Shown here piece by piece: positions 49,008-62,069 of a DNA stretch of 64,000 bases. Position numbers and translations under genes: made by a program. Origin of the DNA: Struthidea cinerea (taxonomy: Eukaryota; Chordata; Aves; Passeriformes; Corcoracidae); contig VZTI01004346.1 in assembly GCA_013397865.1 (NCBI GenBank), positions 1-64,000 on the forward strand, written 5' to 3'. The notes under the pieces were generated by a model. The model ran no database searches. It saw only the letters and a program-made list of their open reading frames with translations, and was not told the DNA's origin. Numbering within the stretch: the first letter of the stretch is position 1; every line of letters starts with the position of its first letter.

Positions 49008-50501
49008 ACAAACACACAGACAAACAAACAGAAACTGAAAATACTTTTCTGACAGAACTCCCAGAATGGAAGGTTGTCTATATCTTCTGCTGTGCCTGAG
49101 CTGACACAGATTTTCCCAAAGAGAGGAGCCTACTGGGAGCTCCCATGGGAGCTGCTCACTTATATGAATGCCCCTGGGGAGGCACCTACACCACGATTAG
49201 ATTTGTTTTTCACCAACACAGCTGACAGAGCAAGCTTCCCAAAATGAGGAGGAGGGCTGCCACGCTGCTCAAATCAGAAGTTCCCCCAGAGGTGAACTCC
49301 AGAGGAAGCATTACTATGACATCTCTGTCCTGCTGCCTGCAGGTATCACCAGATGGTTTCAAACAGGCATAGTTCTTCCTCTCATCTGCCCTTTTTTTTC
49401 CCCCCTCCCTTGCCCCACCAGCCAGGTCTGGCATGATCTAAACTATTATGATGATTTCTTCTCATTTCTTTCTTCATCGAGTGGTATGAAGGACACCTCC
49501 AGCCCTAGTCCAGTCAGCAAGAAAGGATAATCCCAGTATTAACAGAAATAGAGTTTCTTGGCACAAATTTAAGTCCTGTATGTAAGTAATGTCCCTTACT
49601 CTTTGCTTATGGTTTGTTCTACTTTGAATTAATTGTGCACTTTTGAAGGAAGAATCCAAAAGGCAGCTTTGGCCTGCTTTCAAGAAAGGAAAGAAAAGAA
49701 GTTGGCTTGTGTTTCTTTTGTCTTTGAAATAAGAAAAACAATGAAATGAGCAACCAAAAACCCCCACACACAAATCCACCTACCCCATCGTCACTGAACC
49801 CTTCTACCACCACACGGAACAGCTGGAGTCACCTCCCAGAGATGACTGGGATACTTGTCTGGGATAGTTTAAGCTGAAGGAGGTTCTTGAGCAGGGAATT
49901 CAGGGTGCCACAAGGTTCATCATGTTAAATGCATTGCAGTCCCAAAGGCACAGCTGCTGTGGTGTTCTCAGGAGGAAGGATCATATTGGTGGTGACAGCT
50001 GGTAACAGCTTTGCTTATGATGCTCCCGCAGCACGAGAAGGGCTTTTATCAGGTTCTGAGCATAAGTCTTATCTCTGTCTGAAGGCTCCAGCGCCCTCCT
50101 GCCATCAGGGAAATGATAATAGTTCTACATACACGTGTTTTCAGTGTAATTAGAATAAATCCTCTTTTTATTCTAGCCATTTATGCTTCAGCAAGAGGAG
50201 ACATTTAAAAAATAAAGGAAATATACAAAGAGGAGCTTTCCTCCTGCTTTTTTTTCCTGCTTTTCTGCCTCTTCTGAGCAAAGCAAGCATGGTATTCTCT
50301 GTTTCCTCCTGTGCACAGACCGATGCCACATTTTGGACGGAAACATCACCATGACAGGGCAAAAGGGCACTGCATGAATCCAACAGGGCTGTGTTAATCC
50401 AGTGAGTCAGAAGAGTGGGGAAACGCACCCCAGATCACTTCAAGAGGGGAATGCAGCCAGCCAGCTCTGAAAAGAAAGAAGTTAGCAGGCTTAGAAGTTA
50501 G

Positions 50502-50532
50502 CATTGATTGAATTGGATCAATTCAATCAATG
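50502..50532. repeat. Perfect inverted repeat, 14-bp arms, 3-base loop
   Basis: CATTGATTGAATTG (50502-50515) and CAATTCAATCAATG (50519-50532) are exact reverse complements around GAT. It is followed within two bases by GCATGC. No coding or repeat context. Confidence 0.9.
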
Positions 50533-53500
50533 GCATGCACTGCAGCCTCAAGCAATTTTTTTTTTTATTTTAATATAGAGAGTAATTCTGGTCCCACCAG
50601 ATGCAATAACTCCATAGAAGTGATAAAACAATTTTCACCTGACAAAGGTCTTTCCTAAGCAGGAAATAAATGCATGCTTTCGGAAAACCCTGATGGTCAT
50701 GTGAACTCTCATTTTTATGATTATTTGCCATGCTAGAGAAACCTGGCACTCCTTGCACAAGCAACTGGAGAGCCAGTATTGCCTAGGAGTCTTGAAGTTG
50801 CCATTCCGGCAAGACTTCAACAACACAGTGCTTTTCTTTTCAGCTTTTAGAGATGTTTATGCTCTGAAAGGTATACAGAGATTTTTAGAAGTTGCAGGAA
50901 AAGTGTATTCAAATCTAAGGACCCAGACCAATTGGAAAGTAGAGCCCTGATTTAAAAATAAGTAATCAAAAAATCAAACCGCAGTGCAGAGCTAGTCTAT
51001 AGATGCCACTGAAGCATAGTTCAGAGTAATTATAGTGCCTTATTGCTCTGCAAAGCAAAAGTCCTCTGTGCAGCACTACGGGGGGAAGAAAATTAGAGGT
51101 GAAAGCTCATTTCTTTAAATGTCAAGCCTAAATAGCATCTGTTACAAGCTCTTAGCCACACATTGGTATCACAGCCTGCCCAGCTGAGCAGCTTAAGCTA
51201 CACAGCAGGATATAGTTCTACTTTACCATCAGCTAAAGAAGGCTCTCCTTCCCCCTGCACAGGAGCAGGAATTAGTCTTTACTAAACTCACTACATATTT
51301 GCCCATGTTTACTAAGATATTTGTTAAGTTTCCAGTAAAAAATCCTGACCTCTAGGTGAAGAAGAAAGTATGCCCACACATCATTTTTTAAAATCTGCTC
51401 CTGGTAGTGGAACACAAACCTCTCCAACCCTGCAATTAATGTGTGGGAAATGCTGGTCTAGGACACATTAAAATGTAAGTAACCTGAATTTTCATTCTCC
51501 TCTCTTCTAGGTGGACAAATTTACCGAGACACTTTTCCAGTTGAAAGGCAAGCTGGTTATTGACACAGCAGAGGGATTGTTTTTCAAAGGTATTTGTTTG
51601 CTGCTACTGCTGTTTGTCTTTCCATAAATTAACGCGCAGAAAACAGCATTAAGTATTCTCCAAAATACTCCTGGAAGAGTGTTTGCTCTTCTCATTTCAT
51701 GCCTACTCATGCAGAGGACCTCCTGCTATGCTGTAATTTCACTAGTCAGATGTAAGTAAACAGAACAAAGAGGAAGGCCTGCCAAAATCAAAGATAACCT
51801 TTTCTAAAAGTGTGTAAGAAGAAACAGGTTGAACTCAGGGAGCTCGAAGGTCTGCTTCAGAGAATGGCAGATCTTCATGTCATACCAGCTTCTCCATGTG
51901 ACAGTGATGGATGGTGCTTGTTGCAGTCTACAGATTCAATGCACTTCAGATAAGCTCCCTTCCTGCATGCTGCTGTTTTTTAACCCCTCTGGGAAACACC
52001 TATCAAATTGTGCTGACAGATACAGAGTCAAAAGCCCAAAGGGGATAGAATTTACCATACTTGTTCAGCACATAAACAGCTCCTTCAAAATAAGGATGCA
52101 TTAAAATTGAGCTTATCTTATTTGTTAGGATTGTGATAAAGTCTCTCCTGATGTCAAGCTCGGAAAGTTGATTTAGTCGATTCTTGTGTTTGCTTATTTC
52201 TTAACTAAGTTAAAATGTTTATTTTCTCAGGATAGAGGATTGCCAGGTGACCCCAACAATAACCTGGGACTGCAAACCTGAATTCAGATCCCAAGCCACA
52301 ATGACCTCAGCCTAACTGCTTGGCCTAAGTTTGCCATGTATGAAAATCCAGTTTGCTACCTGCACAGGAGATGTCTGGTGACATGCATTAAGAGCTGCAA
52401 CTCACTCATGTCCTAGAATATTAGAGACATATAAATGCTGCCATGTCTGTAACGTCATTAAAGCAGTCAAGTTCTGGACACACCTCAGATTTTAGGATGT
52501 CTTGAGCAGACTTTGAAAATGAGTCAGGTGTTCGACATTTTTTGATGCTGAATGTCTAATTCAAGGCATTCCATGATTTAAAACACAGCCATTTTAACGT
52601 GGCATCGAGTCTTTGGTGTCGACAAATGTTCTGACTATAAGACATATTCAATAATGTTATCAAAGCACATAAATATCCAAATTCCACTAACGCTGGAGAG
52701 TCTTAATTTCAAAATATTTCAGGTCTTTCATAAAGTTTTCTCAACATAAAAGCAACACAACAGTAGCAATAAAAGCCCCCTTGGTCTTTTGCACCACTGG
52801 AATTGGAGGGGACCTCCAGTCAAAACCTGAGGGATCAGCTCAGGACTGATTCCTCTGTGATGCTTCACTTTTCTCGTGCACTGGACACAAAGCTTAGAGT
52901 CCTAACCTGTGGCTGAGAAATCCTCTCTATAAGACTTTGTGATTATATGAATACTTGAGTTTCTTTTGAGCCCTCTAACCTGGCAGTATTTTGAAGGAGT
53001 GGCTGCTTTGTACTCATCTGTGGTCCAAGAGAAGGGTCCAAGCTCTTGTGAAATTCCACTGTTGTCTGTCTTCCAGAGAAAAGGTATCCTAGGATATCTG
53101 AGTCCAAACAGATGTCTTGTTACTCTGTCATTTTTGATTGCAACTCCTCACAGCTTTAAAATTTTAATTATGTAAATTTTAACAAGAATTTTAGTAATAT
53201 TAATAATCCACAAAAAAAAGGCAAGCCTCAAAATTATACTGATTGAACACAAGCACGTGCAGAAGGTTTTGCCATCTAGCCTGAGGAATAGTTCTGGAAA
53301 GGCCTCAGTGGGGTTTCTTAGGTTTGTGTTTGTTGGGTTTTTCCCCATTTAAGTACATGTTATCTGACGGATGCCCTGGCCCATTACTTTACCCTCTGGA
53401 GACCACTCTGGTACAGAACTTTGACCTTATAGAAAATTCACTTATTTCAGCTATTGCAAAAGTTAAAAGAGCAGAAGCTGTGGAATCTTTTTATATTAAA

Positions 53501-56500
53501 CTTTTAATAGTAATCCTTTTATATTCAAGACATTTTGACTTTAGCTCAGCCTACACTAAGTATCAATACATATCCAAGGAGACTAGCCTGCATTTACACA
53601 TTTATGTGTTAGTCATAAGCTGTGTTTTCTGGAGGGAGCTTCCTGGCAGTGATGGCAGTGAAGTGGGAATTGTGAGGGCAGTCTCACGCACCAGCCTTCT
53701 GGCAAGAAGTAGAAGGAAGCTCTAGAAGCAGAGCTAAACACACCTCTTTGGTACTCTATCATGTAATCCCGTCTACCTGTGAACAATTAATCAGACAGCT
53801 AAACTCCCCACACCTAAAACAATAAGGAAAAGCTAAAACTGCAAGAAAATAGACATCTACAATAACTAATTACTGCTTTCTGAAGTGTGCAGTAAAGCTT
53901 TCCCAAGTTTCCCCCAGACTTCCCCAAGGACCATGCAAGGGTTGTGAGTAGCTTTCTATATCTGTAAGGGGATGTCATGATCCATGGTCATGATTTACTG
54001 TGTCCCCGGGCTCTTAGCACATCCTGCGAGGGGAGATCTCTCATCCAAGCTGAGGATCTTCTCCTCTTGGCCACTTTCACTTCCCCAGGCACAGACAGGT
54101 CTCAGCTGCAGGGAGTTTTATTTCCCAGGTTATGTCTGCTCTATAGGAAGAGTACATACAGCAACAAGAACATATGCACAACTGTTTTAAATCTTTGTGG
54201 ACATTAATACACCCATTATTGAAAGCTGCTGATTAGAATGAGGCCACCCATGCCACATGCAGAACTGTGGAGCCAGTTTCATGTATTAAAGATGTATGAA
54301 AAGAATGCAAGCAAATATAATTTATGTAGAAGTTAATTATGTTTGATTCACAAGCCCCTTTCATCCATGAGATGTTAACAGCTATCTCTTCTCCTTCTGG
54401 GTTGTTCCTTCCTCTTTTAAGTTTCAGACAGCAGCTGGCATACATACTATCTTTGTATATAACACATAGGGAGAGCAAATATAGGACAAAATCACTGAAA
54501 TAAAATCCCATTTCTTCCAAAAAAACCACAGTGAAGCAAGTACATTGCTTTGAAGTAGCTCCATTGGAGTTTCTGCTGGAAAGTGGTATCAGTCATTTGC
54601 AGCCTTTTTTAAAACCTAGTATCTATGTGTGAAACTTAATCAAAGTACTTGTCTGTAACAGGAGTGACATTTATTTTGTGGACAATTTTAATTGTAAAAG
54701 ACCTCCTGCAAACCAAATCACCTCAGTGACTCCCCAGCCTGAACCTGCTGGTGCTGCATAGTTCTGGAAGGCCATGAAATGGAAAAGAAAAAAAATTGTT
54801 GTTGCTTGAAGCAACAAAATATTTTTTCCATTTAAAGTAAGTGGGCCAATCCAAGGAGTTGAACAGAGATGTTGTGTAGAAATGGATGGGCCACAGGACT
54901 GTGGTGCCAATGAGCCACTTGCTAATCTGAACTCTTCCACCAGGCTGGAAGATAACCTGACATGTGTTTTCTAGACTTCCACAGCCTCCTCCTACTTTTT
55001 CTATGTGTAGTTTTAACAGTAGAAAGAAAATTATTTCTTCCCTTAAATCCTCACAGTCATGCTACCTGAAATTGAGGAAGGCTTCAAGTTATTCAGATAT
55101 TTGCTATGAGATTGTCCCAGCCTTAATCCTGCCAGAAGAGGACTCCACAAGGAAAAGAATAACTGCATGTTTCCAAGTAGATGCAAATAGCAATGTACAA
55201 GATGGGTCCCATTGGTTTTATTAGCTGTTAGCCAAGGCTATCAGTTCCCACACAAATTATTTAAAATTAATTCAAGTCTATAAAATTAGTTATGCATTCC
55301 TCCGTGTGGTTTATTTTTAATAATTAAAGGATAAATGTTTGAACATTTCTTTGCTCAGGGCCTCTTAAAACAGATATTTCAGAAAAACAGCTAAGCCACA
55401 TTACTTTGCTTCATTTATATGATGGTGAATGTACAGTTAATTCTTCTGTTCTGAAGGGAGGCCTGAATTTGTTATTCATTATGAATAATATGTAAAGATA
55501 ATAATATTTTCATAAGGCTAACATTATGGAGAATAATTGTTTTTTAAAATAGGCCACCTGAAAATCTATTTTGAGTACTTTATTTGGCAAAGTGTGTCAA
55601 TTACTGGAGAAGCTTGATGGAGCACAAAAAAACCCCATGTCAATATTGAAAAAGTAAAGGACCTGATTTTTATTTGCAGGGGATTTTTACCTAACAGAGA
55701 TGAACTTTCAAACTATCATAAAAACTCTTCGTGCGTGAAATCCATCCCATTGCTTACTGGCAAACCTTTCCTAGAGAGTTTCAGGATATGCAGTTACAAA
55801 ACTATTTTGTGTTAACATAATTGATTCTAAGAATACAAGAGCCAGGGGAGAGATTGTCAATCCTGACAGTGGTCAGCAGTAGATGTATAACAGAGATGTA
55901 TCTTCCCTCTTCCTCCATACTGCCTTGACTTCTTAAATGGTGCTGATTCCAGAGATGCAGAAGCTCCTTTGGTGTGTCAGCCTTGGCTAATGGCCAGACT
56001 ACCCATGCTCAGTGGGACATGTGCAGAAAATACAGACTAAAACCAGATTCTAAAGCTCATGCGCCAAGATAAAAACAGGGAGATTGTTGACCTGTTACTG
56101 TTATGAGCACAGCTGATTTAGGTTGAGAAGCATTTATTTAATTTACCGCCAAAAGTACAGATCTGGGCAGTGAAAAGCAAACACTAAACCATCTCTCCTT
56201 CCCCCTCTCCCACGCTCAGCTTCCATTCTTCGCTCCAGAGTTCTCTCCTCTCTGAGAGGGGCACAGGGCAATCCTTTGCCATCTATTAAAGATGTTGATT
56301 TTCTGCTGCGCTCTCCAGCCTGGATAGTCCTCGTCCATTCAACAGCTCTATATTTCTGATCCTGATTGCTGCCATTATCCCAATATTTTTCTGTTAAAAC
56401 ATATTCTTTTTGAGGTGGGAGAGAATGGAGTGGCTCAAAGTATCCAAGATCTGGGCATGTAGTACATGAAACAGCAGCATGATTTTATTCTCCCTCTCCT

Positions 56501-57004
56501 CATAACTTCTAATTAATTCACTTTTTTTGATGGTTTCTGAGAGCAGTAATTTTGTGCCAACAGCTGTTGTACCTCCAGGACTTCATTCTTTAGTGATAAC
56601 AACCCCTGCCTCTATAGGTGAGGTCAGGATTGTTCTTTCCACTCTTCCATTGCTGTACTTCACCTACATTGAATTCTAGCTAAAATGTTTTTTCCTGTTA
56701 CTGCTTTGTGCAGCTCTTTGCTGATAGTCTGTCCTGCCACTGTCAGCAAAGCTTTGCAAGACCATCCATCACTGTGTTGGCAAGCAGGGATTTCAGTTCC
56801 TGGTATCTTCCATGGCACAGTCAAGCTGTAGAGTCAGAAACAGTAACACTTTTTATTATCCAGTTGCCTTTGCATCTGAATTTTTAGTGTGTTTGTGGGC
56901 AAATACACTAAAACTCCCCTCTAGACCAAAGAATCTCATGGAAACCAAAGGCTACTATATGAGCCTGAACAGGAGAATGTTGTTTTGGGATAAATCTAGT
57001 ATTT

Positions 57005-57026
57005 AAAAAAAAAAAAAGAAAAAAAT
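57005..57026. repeat. A-rich run
   Basis: A13, a G, then A7. Simple repeat. Confidence 0.85.
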
Positions 57027-57533
57027 CCCTGCATGCAGTATAAAGGTAATACAATCTGAGCAAAAGATGTAGTTCATTTTTAGAAATATCCCCTCTTTCT
57101 GTATGGAGCAAGCATGACTACAGGTCATACAGTAACACCTTACAAAAATGCCACTGACTGGCACCACCACTTCTATCCCTGTGTGAGCATCATGAATCTC
57201 TCACACCATCTTCCAGCTTACTATTACACTTCTGTCACTAATACACACACACAAAAAATAACTATTCTGTACTCATACACAGAGAGAACAAATCCGGAGC
57301 AAATCATATTGCCTTTTCTGAGTTACCTAATCCTCAGTGTCAGAAAACAACCCTAGACTGATAGAATTATCTATCAGTCTTACAGAGTATTTCACGAATT
57401 CTCTATTCACAATACCCACTTTTCTTCTGAGGAATTTCTTCAAGCTATTAAAGGCTTACTGACTTTGTGCAAAGCATAACACAAAATAGCTAGAGAGCAA
57501 TCACTCTCCTCCAGGTCTTGACATGAAGGACTC

Positions 57534-58037
57534 TCTCTCTTTGTCTCTGCCTGCCGTGGCTGGCTCGGGGGGGAGATTCCGAGCCAGCACAGCAAAATAA
57601 GCAGAATTTAGACCACACTTTAAAAGCCGGCTAAGCTATCTGTGATTTTCCCTTATCTGGCCGCTAGATCTCTCTAGGGTGAGACAGCGACGTCCACAGA
57701 GGGTTTAGTTTGGACTCTCTGGGACCCCAAGAACAACGGAAGGCGAGAACGGAGACGCTGGGAGACCTGGAGATTGTTATTCACTCGACCCCGGCAGCAG
57801 TCTGGCTGGGAACTGCTCGTTTCTCCCGGGTCCTGGGGACTGGGGGGGCGGGGCTTACAGCAACAGCCAATGGGGAGGGAGAGAACCCGGGGCCAGCCCA
57901 ACACCCCTGGCACCACAGGGGGGAAGGGAGAAACCAATACACATTTGTATAGAGACACCATGAACCGAGGGGTTTTCCCAGGCGCAGGTCTGTCCCCCCA
58001 AACCCTGGGCTGGCAGGTTTGCCAGGACACCCCAACA
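57534..58037 (-). mobile_element. Candidate solo LTR (GC- and CpG-rich insertion)
   Basis: About 500 bases of GC- and CpG-rich DNA interrupt AT-rich sequence. The hexamer GGACTC lies directly on both sides (57528-57533 and 58038-58043), as expected of a retroviral target duplication. Read on the minus strand the block starts TGTTGGGGTG (canonical TG start), then has a TATACAAAT string, an inverted CCAAT box (CCATTGG) and a GCCCCGCCCCC Sp1-like box. The other end lacks a clean CA. A perfect 10-bp hairpin sits at 57559-57588. No viral coding sequence is present, so it would be a solo LTR left by recombination. Orientation is uncertain. A CpG-island promoter is the main alternative. Confidence 0.4.
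57559..57588. repeat. Perfect 10-bp hairpin, 10-base loop
   Basis: GCTGGCTCGG (57559-57568) and CCGAGCCAGC (57579-57588) are exact reverse complements. The stem is very GC-rich and would be stable in RNA. It lies near one end of the candidate LTR. Confidence 0.85.
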
Positions 58038-58043
58038 GGACTC

Positions 58044-59195
58044 GGGCTTCAGATATCGTGTCAGGCATCGGATGGGCAAAAAAACCGCAGAAGTTAAAAC
58101 CTATTTTAAAGAAGTAAAAACCTCTTCATCAGTTTCATTACAAAGAAACTTAGAATGTTACTACTTCATTAGGACTCTGATAATCCACTGAAGAAGTTAA
58201 AACAAAGGCATAGAAAGAGAGAAGCCAGCAAAGAAAACTTTTATGAAAGAATTCCATACACTGGCAGAAATCTTCTTATAGTTTGCGCTCCAGCTCACGC
58301 AGTTTGGTTTTGGGTAATGGAAAGAGAGTCTGGTTATTTTACTTAGTAACTACTAGCAGTGAGGTGGCTTAAGGATATTCGTGTCATTATCAGTTCATAT
58401 TTTTGCTTTGAATATTTTGCCTGGCAGGTCCAATGCTGTCTGTGTTATGAAAGAGCGGATGGCCAGCACTTTGGTCCAGATAATAACAAGACAGTTTCTG
58501 TTTAAGGGGCTGGATATCCCTAGTTACTTTCTGCAAGGTCCCATACATCACCACTATGAAAGGAGAGGGAGGAAAAAGAAAGCTGAAGGAGAGCAGCTTT
58601 TCATACTCTTTTAATGAGATTTCTGCTCAAACCATAAGAAAAACATTCTTTTCCATGAAATCAGAGTTCTAGCATAGCATATTTTGAGCTGTTGACGTAA
58701 ATTAAATCTGATTCACTGCATTTCCTATTACATGAACCAGTACAGATGCCCTGAGACAGAAGCACTGCTGGAAATCTATGATCCCTCTTCAAAATTCCCT
58801 TTAATATCCCACCTCAGGACAGTACTTGCTCACTGATCCAAAGAACTTGGGTAGTTACAGTTTGGTAGCCTTAAGCATGAGGCACAGATAAAGAGAAATA
58901 AAACCTGTAAGAGATAAAACCACTCTCCCAGCTCTTTCTGATTGTGCAGGCTACAGGCTCACCTTCTTAAATTATTCTTAAAATAAAAGATTGCATTTAA
59001 GACTGTCCAGTTAAAAACAGAAAGAAAAAGAATGACATCTGAGAAAAAGGCACTCACTTCCCTCTGCTTCATTATTGCAGCTGACTGTTTTACACTGCAA
59101 AGTACGACTCAAATGGCAAAGGCTAAACTGGATTCTGATATTTTAACAAAGTTCACACCCTTGAAGTGATGTTGCAACTGCTGCTCAAGCTACAG
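58044..59195. other. Non-coding AT-rich stretch
   Basis: Nothing recognisable. Confidence 0.5.
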
Positions 59196-59370
59196 CAGAC
59201 ACAGACCTTCTGTGGCTTGAACTATTTGCCAAATCATCAGATAAGCCTTGACCTGGATCAGTTGCAGACTATTATGAGCACAACAGGAAGAAATGGAAAG
59301 CCAGCTGAAGCAGGAACAGAATTCTGCCACCTGACCTCAAAAAAAGTAATTCCTGTTGACCCACTGAAAG
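59196..59370 (+). CDS. Candidate internal exon (speculative)
   Basis: The segment ends at a strong donor (CTGAAAG/GTGAGAAAAG). The start is less certain: AGCTACAG or CAGCAG three bases later could be the acceptor, and the preceding pyrimidine tract is poor. Fifty-eight codons are open in phase 0, leaving one base at the donor. The peptide contains LPNHQISLDLDQLQTIMSTT and HLTSKKVIPVDPLK. No family is recognised and no partner exon was found nearby. Confidence 0.25.
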
Positions 59371-60310
59371 GTGAGAAAAGAAAAAAAGCTTGGGTGAGGG
59401 GTTCTTCTCTTGCAGGGAGATCTTTAAGAAGGAAAATGCAGTAATTTTGGATCGTAAGTGTCTGGCATCCACAGAGGGAAAAAAAATGAATGAAAAATAC
59501 ATCTAAAGGCATGAAGGTCATACAACTGCCTTTGTCCCACTTTTATAAAACTTGTGCTGGTACAGGTGAAGTTGACCCAGCTGACCCTCCAATTGTTGCA
59601 GGCTGCACACGTACACTGCGGATTTGGGGAATTTTTGCTTTCTTAAACATCAGACAGCAATTTCTCTAGTCTTGGCTCAGCAGTCACACACAACCACATC
59701 TTTCTTCATCCCATTATATAGCACTACATACTGAAAGAAGGAAATTGGTTCACACAAGATAGAATACTCTTCCCTCTGCTCTCCACAGAAGCACTTAGTG
59801 GTAACACCGCACAGGTTTACTGTGGAGAATCACAAGAGTGTGACGTGCCCCTCCCATCTCAAGTGTCAGAAAACTTTCAAACCTACCTGCCTCAATTTAT
59901 CAGGCAGACTTTGTACATGGCAGCTGCTTGCAGATGATACTGGAGGTGAAATGAGGGATCAGGGTGAGCTGCAGATGATTAATCCGTTTCCATACACAGT
60001 TATTCTAAACAAGAAGCCAAGATGAACGTATTGCCATTCAGGAAAATAACACCTTCTTTGATCTTGTATTAAAGCCCTCAAGGGAGCATAGCTTGCAGGA
60101 TTAGCAGGGAAATCTAAGTCATTTCCCAGTGGGAACCATTCCACCTGTGCTGATGTGAATGCTCAGACTTTAGCACAGGGAAAGCAATTCAGAAAAGAAA
60201 CAGTTCACCAGCCTCTTCAGGTTTAGATTACTACCATGAAAAACCCTTGGATACCCCAAAGGTTTCAACCATTGCATATACAGTGAAGTTTCAGTATATA
60301 TATTTAATAA
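59371..60310. other. Non-coding stretch
   Basis: Nothing recognisable. A frame at 59798-60025 is open for 75 codons without motifs. Confidence 0.5.
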
Positions 60311-60519
60311 AATCACAGAATCGTTTGGGTTGGAAGGGACCTTAAAGTTCATCCAGTCTCACCCCTGCCATGGGCAGGGACACCTTCCACTATCCCAGGT
60401 TGCCAACCTGGCCTTGGATGCTTCCAGGGATGGGGCAGACACAGCTTCTCTGGGCAGCCTGTGCCAGGGCACCACTACCTTCACAGGGAAGGATTTCTTC
60501 CTAATATCTAACCTAAATT
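60311..60519 (-). repeat. CR1 LINE 3' end
   Basis: The plus strand starts with ATCACAGAATCGTTTGGGTT, then GGAAGGGACCTTAAAG, TGCCATGGGCAGGGACACC, CTGGGCAGCCTGTGCCAGGG and TTCTTCCTAATATCTAACC. This is the reverse complement of the CR1 3' end in its usual block order. Conservation is good over about 210 bases and then stops abruptly, as for a strongly 5'-truncated copy. Confidence 0.9.
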
Positions 60520-61009
60520 TATACATATATGTAAGTATAATATAAGTAAACTAAATATTCTGGCTTTCACAAGATTGCAGTTCACCAAGGGAAGCTCTCT
60601 GTCACACCCTAAAGAATGCAGCCTTGGAAGCAATTTCAAGTGAGCCGCTCGTGACTGCAGTAACACTGACTGTTATAACAAAGTTATATATCCAGTCCTA
60701 ACTTGTTTTTTCCTTATGCAGTTGTAATGACAGCACCTCAGAAACAGGCTTCACAAAGTTATCTGACTAGCACCAGTTGTCCTAAGAGCTGTATTTTCTG
60801 TGCTTTCAAGGCTTTGTTTTCCTCACCACGTTTTGCTCTTCATGATGAATCCATAGCTCTATTTAACATTCAGCTGCACTCCTCTGATTTTTCCTGCACC
60901 TTGGTGTGAAAGGCTGTCCCAATGTGTATGGCTGTTTATTTCAGCTTTCTTCTTCTCAGTGACCCCTGGAAGGAAAGGCTCCCTGTGCAGAACAGCGTGT
61001 ACCAGGACT

Positions 61010-61024
61010 AAAAAAAAAAAAAAA
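61010..61024. repeat. A homopolymer (15)
   Basis: A pure A run. Simple sequence. Confidence 0.9.
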
Positions 61025-61425
61025 CAACAGAAGCACAAGAGCTTTGTCCATGCACAGCTCTTTGCTCCCCTGAGTGTTGCTCGCATTGTCTTTGAGCTGT
61101 GTATTGCTTGAAGCTGGCCTCAAAATGAGAGCAAAGAGCACTTTGATAAATGGACTGGAAGAGACTGTCCAGTCACACTGCCACTTTTGCAGCAAAGCAG
61201 CATCATTTTTTTCCAAGTGTCTGAGAAACAAGGACATTCCAAAAGTGAAAAAATATCTCTCATAGGGTCTGCTGGGCTGTCCAGTGACCGGGGCTTAATG
61301 GTTAGGATGAAACACAGGCAATGATATGTGTTTATCTTTGGGATAGAAGAAAAACTTGTTCTTGTCGTTTTCGTGCACCCAGGTCTTGTTGGGATTTTTG
61401 TGGTTTAGAGTTTTTTAGGTTTAGT

Positions 61426-61465
61426 GGGGGGGAGGTGGGGGGTGTTTGTTTGTTTGTTTGTGTGT
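61426..61465. repeat. G7-A-GG-T-G6 patch followed by (TTTG)n
   Basis: Seven G (61426-61432), AGGT, six G (61437-61442), then about four to five TGTT/TTTG units. The G runs could allow a quadruplex on the plus strand. Confidence 0.8.
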
Positions 61466-62069
61466 TTTCACTTTTCTCAATGACTTGAGACAGGGAAAGC
61501 AGCTGACACAAAACTCGAACTTTTCTTTAGGGCATTTCACAGTACATCTTTAGTCTTTATAATTCTTGACTTTTTTTAAAAGTGGAAGTTCTCAGGAAAC
61601 ATACAATACAGTCTCTGAACGCATCTGTTTTGTGTACCTGAGTTGCAAAGCCAGAAAAGACAATCAGTTTAACCACTGTCCATTCCTATTTGTACAGCAA
61701 ACAGATAGGCACAAGAGGAGCACAGGGAAACAGTATTAATTCTTCATGAATTCACATTTTCCTTTTCCATGCTAAAGTTTCTCAGATTCTCTGCATTAAG
61801 AGATTCCCACTTTCCAGACTTTTGCCTAGCTGGAAAGAGCTGGAAGAGTTTGTAGCTTTCAGAAATAGGGAATATAAGCCAATAAGTGTTTGGATTCGGA
61901 TGTGCAGATGCAGGGACAAGGATCAGGGCAGAAAACAGCCCAACCAGCAGCAACAATAATATTTATCCTTGGTTTAGAACAGCATTTAAACAAGAGAATT
62001 TTTACAATGTTTTGAGCTATAGTTCCATTCTGATTCAGGATGGTGGGAAAGCACATGTGGTTGAAAGGT

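Larger units (their letters stand above)
43609..57527. other. Non-coding AT-rich stretch
   Basis: It holds a C9 plus A60 run (48932-49005), a 14-bp perfect palindrome (50502-50532) and an A-rich patch (57005-57026). The slightly GC-richer part at 48300-49430 has overlapping open frames on both strands without domains. An open frame of 133 codons at 53324-53725 shows no recognisable motif. No transposon was identified. Confidence 0.5.
60520..62069. other. Non-coding stretch with simple repeats
   Basis: It includes an A15 run (61010-61024) and a G-rich patch followed by TTTG repeats (61426-61465). No gene or other transposon is recognised. Confidence 0.5.

Noticed and set aside
53324..53725. 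Plus-strand open frame of 133 codons
   Set aside because: A mix of hydrophobic and basic stretches without any domain, and no supporting signals.
57674..58097. Overlapping open frames of 74-118 codons on both strands
   Set aside because: They lie in the GC-rich candidate LTR where stops are rare, and no domain is visible.
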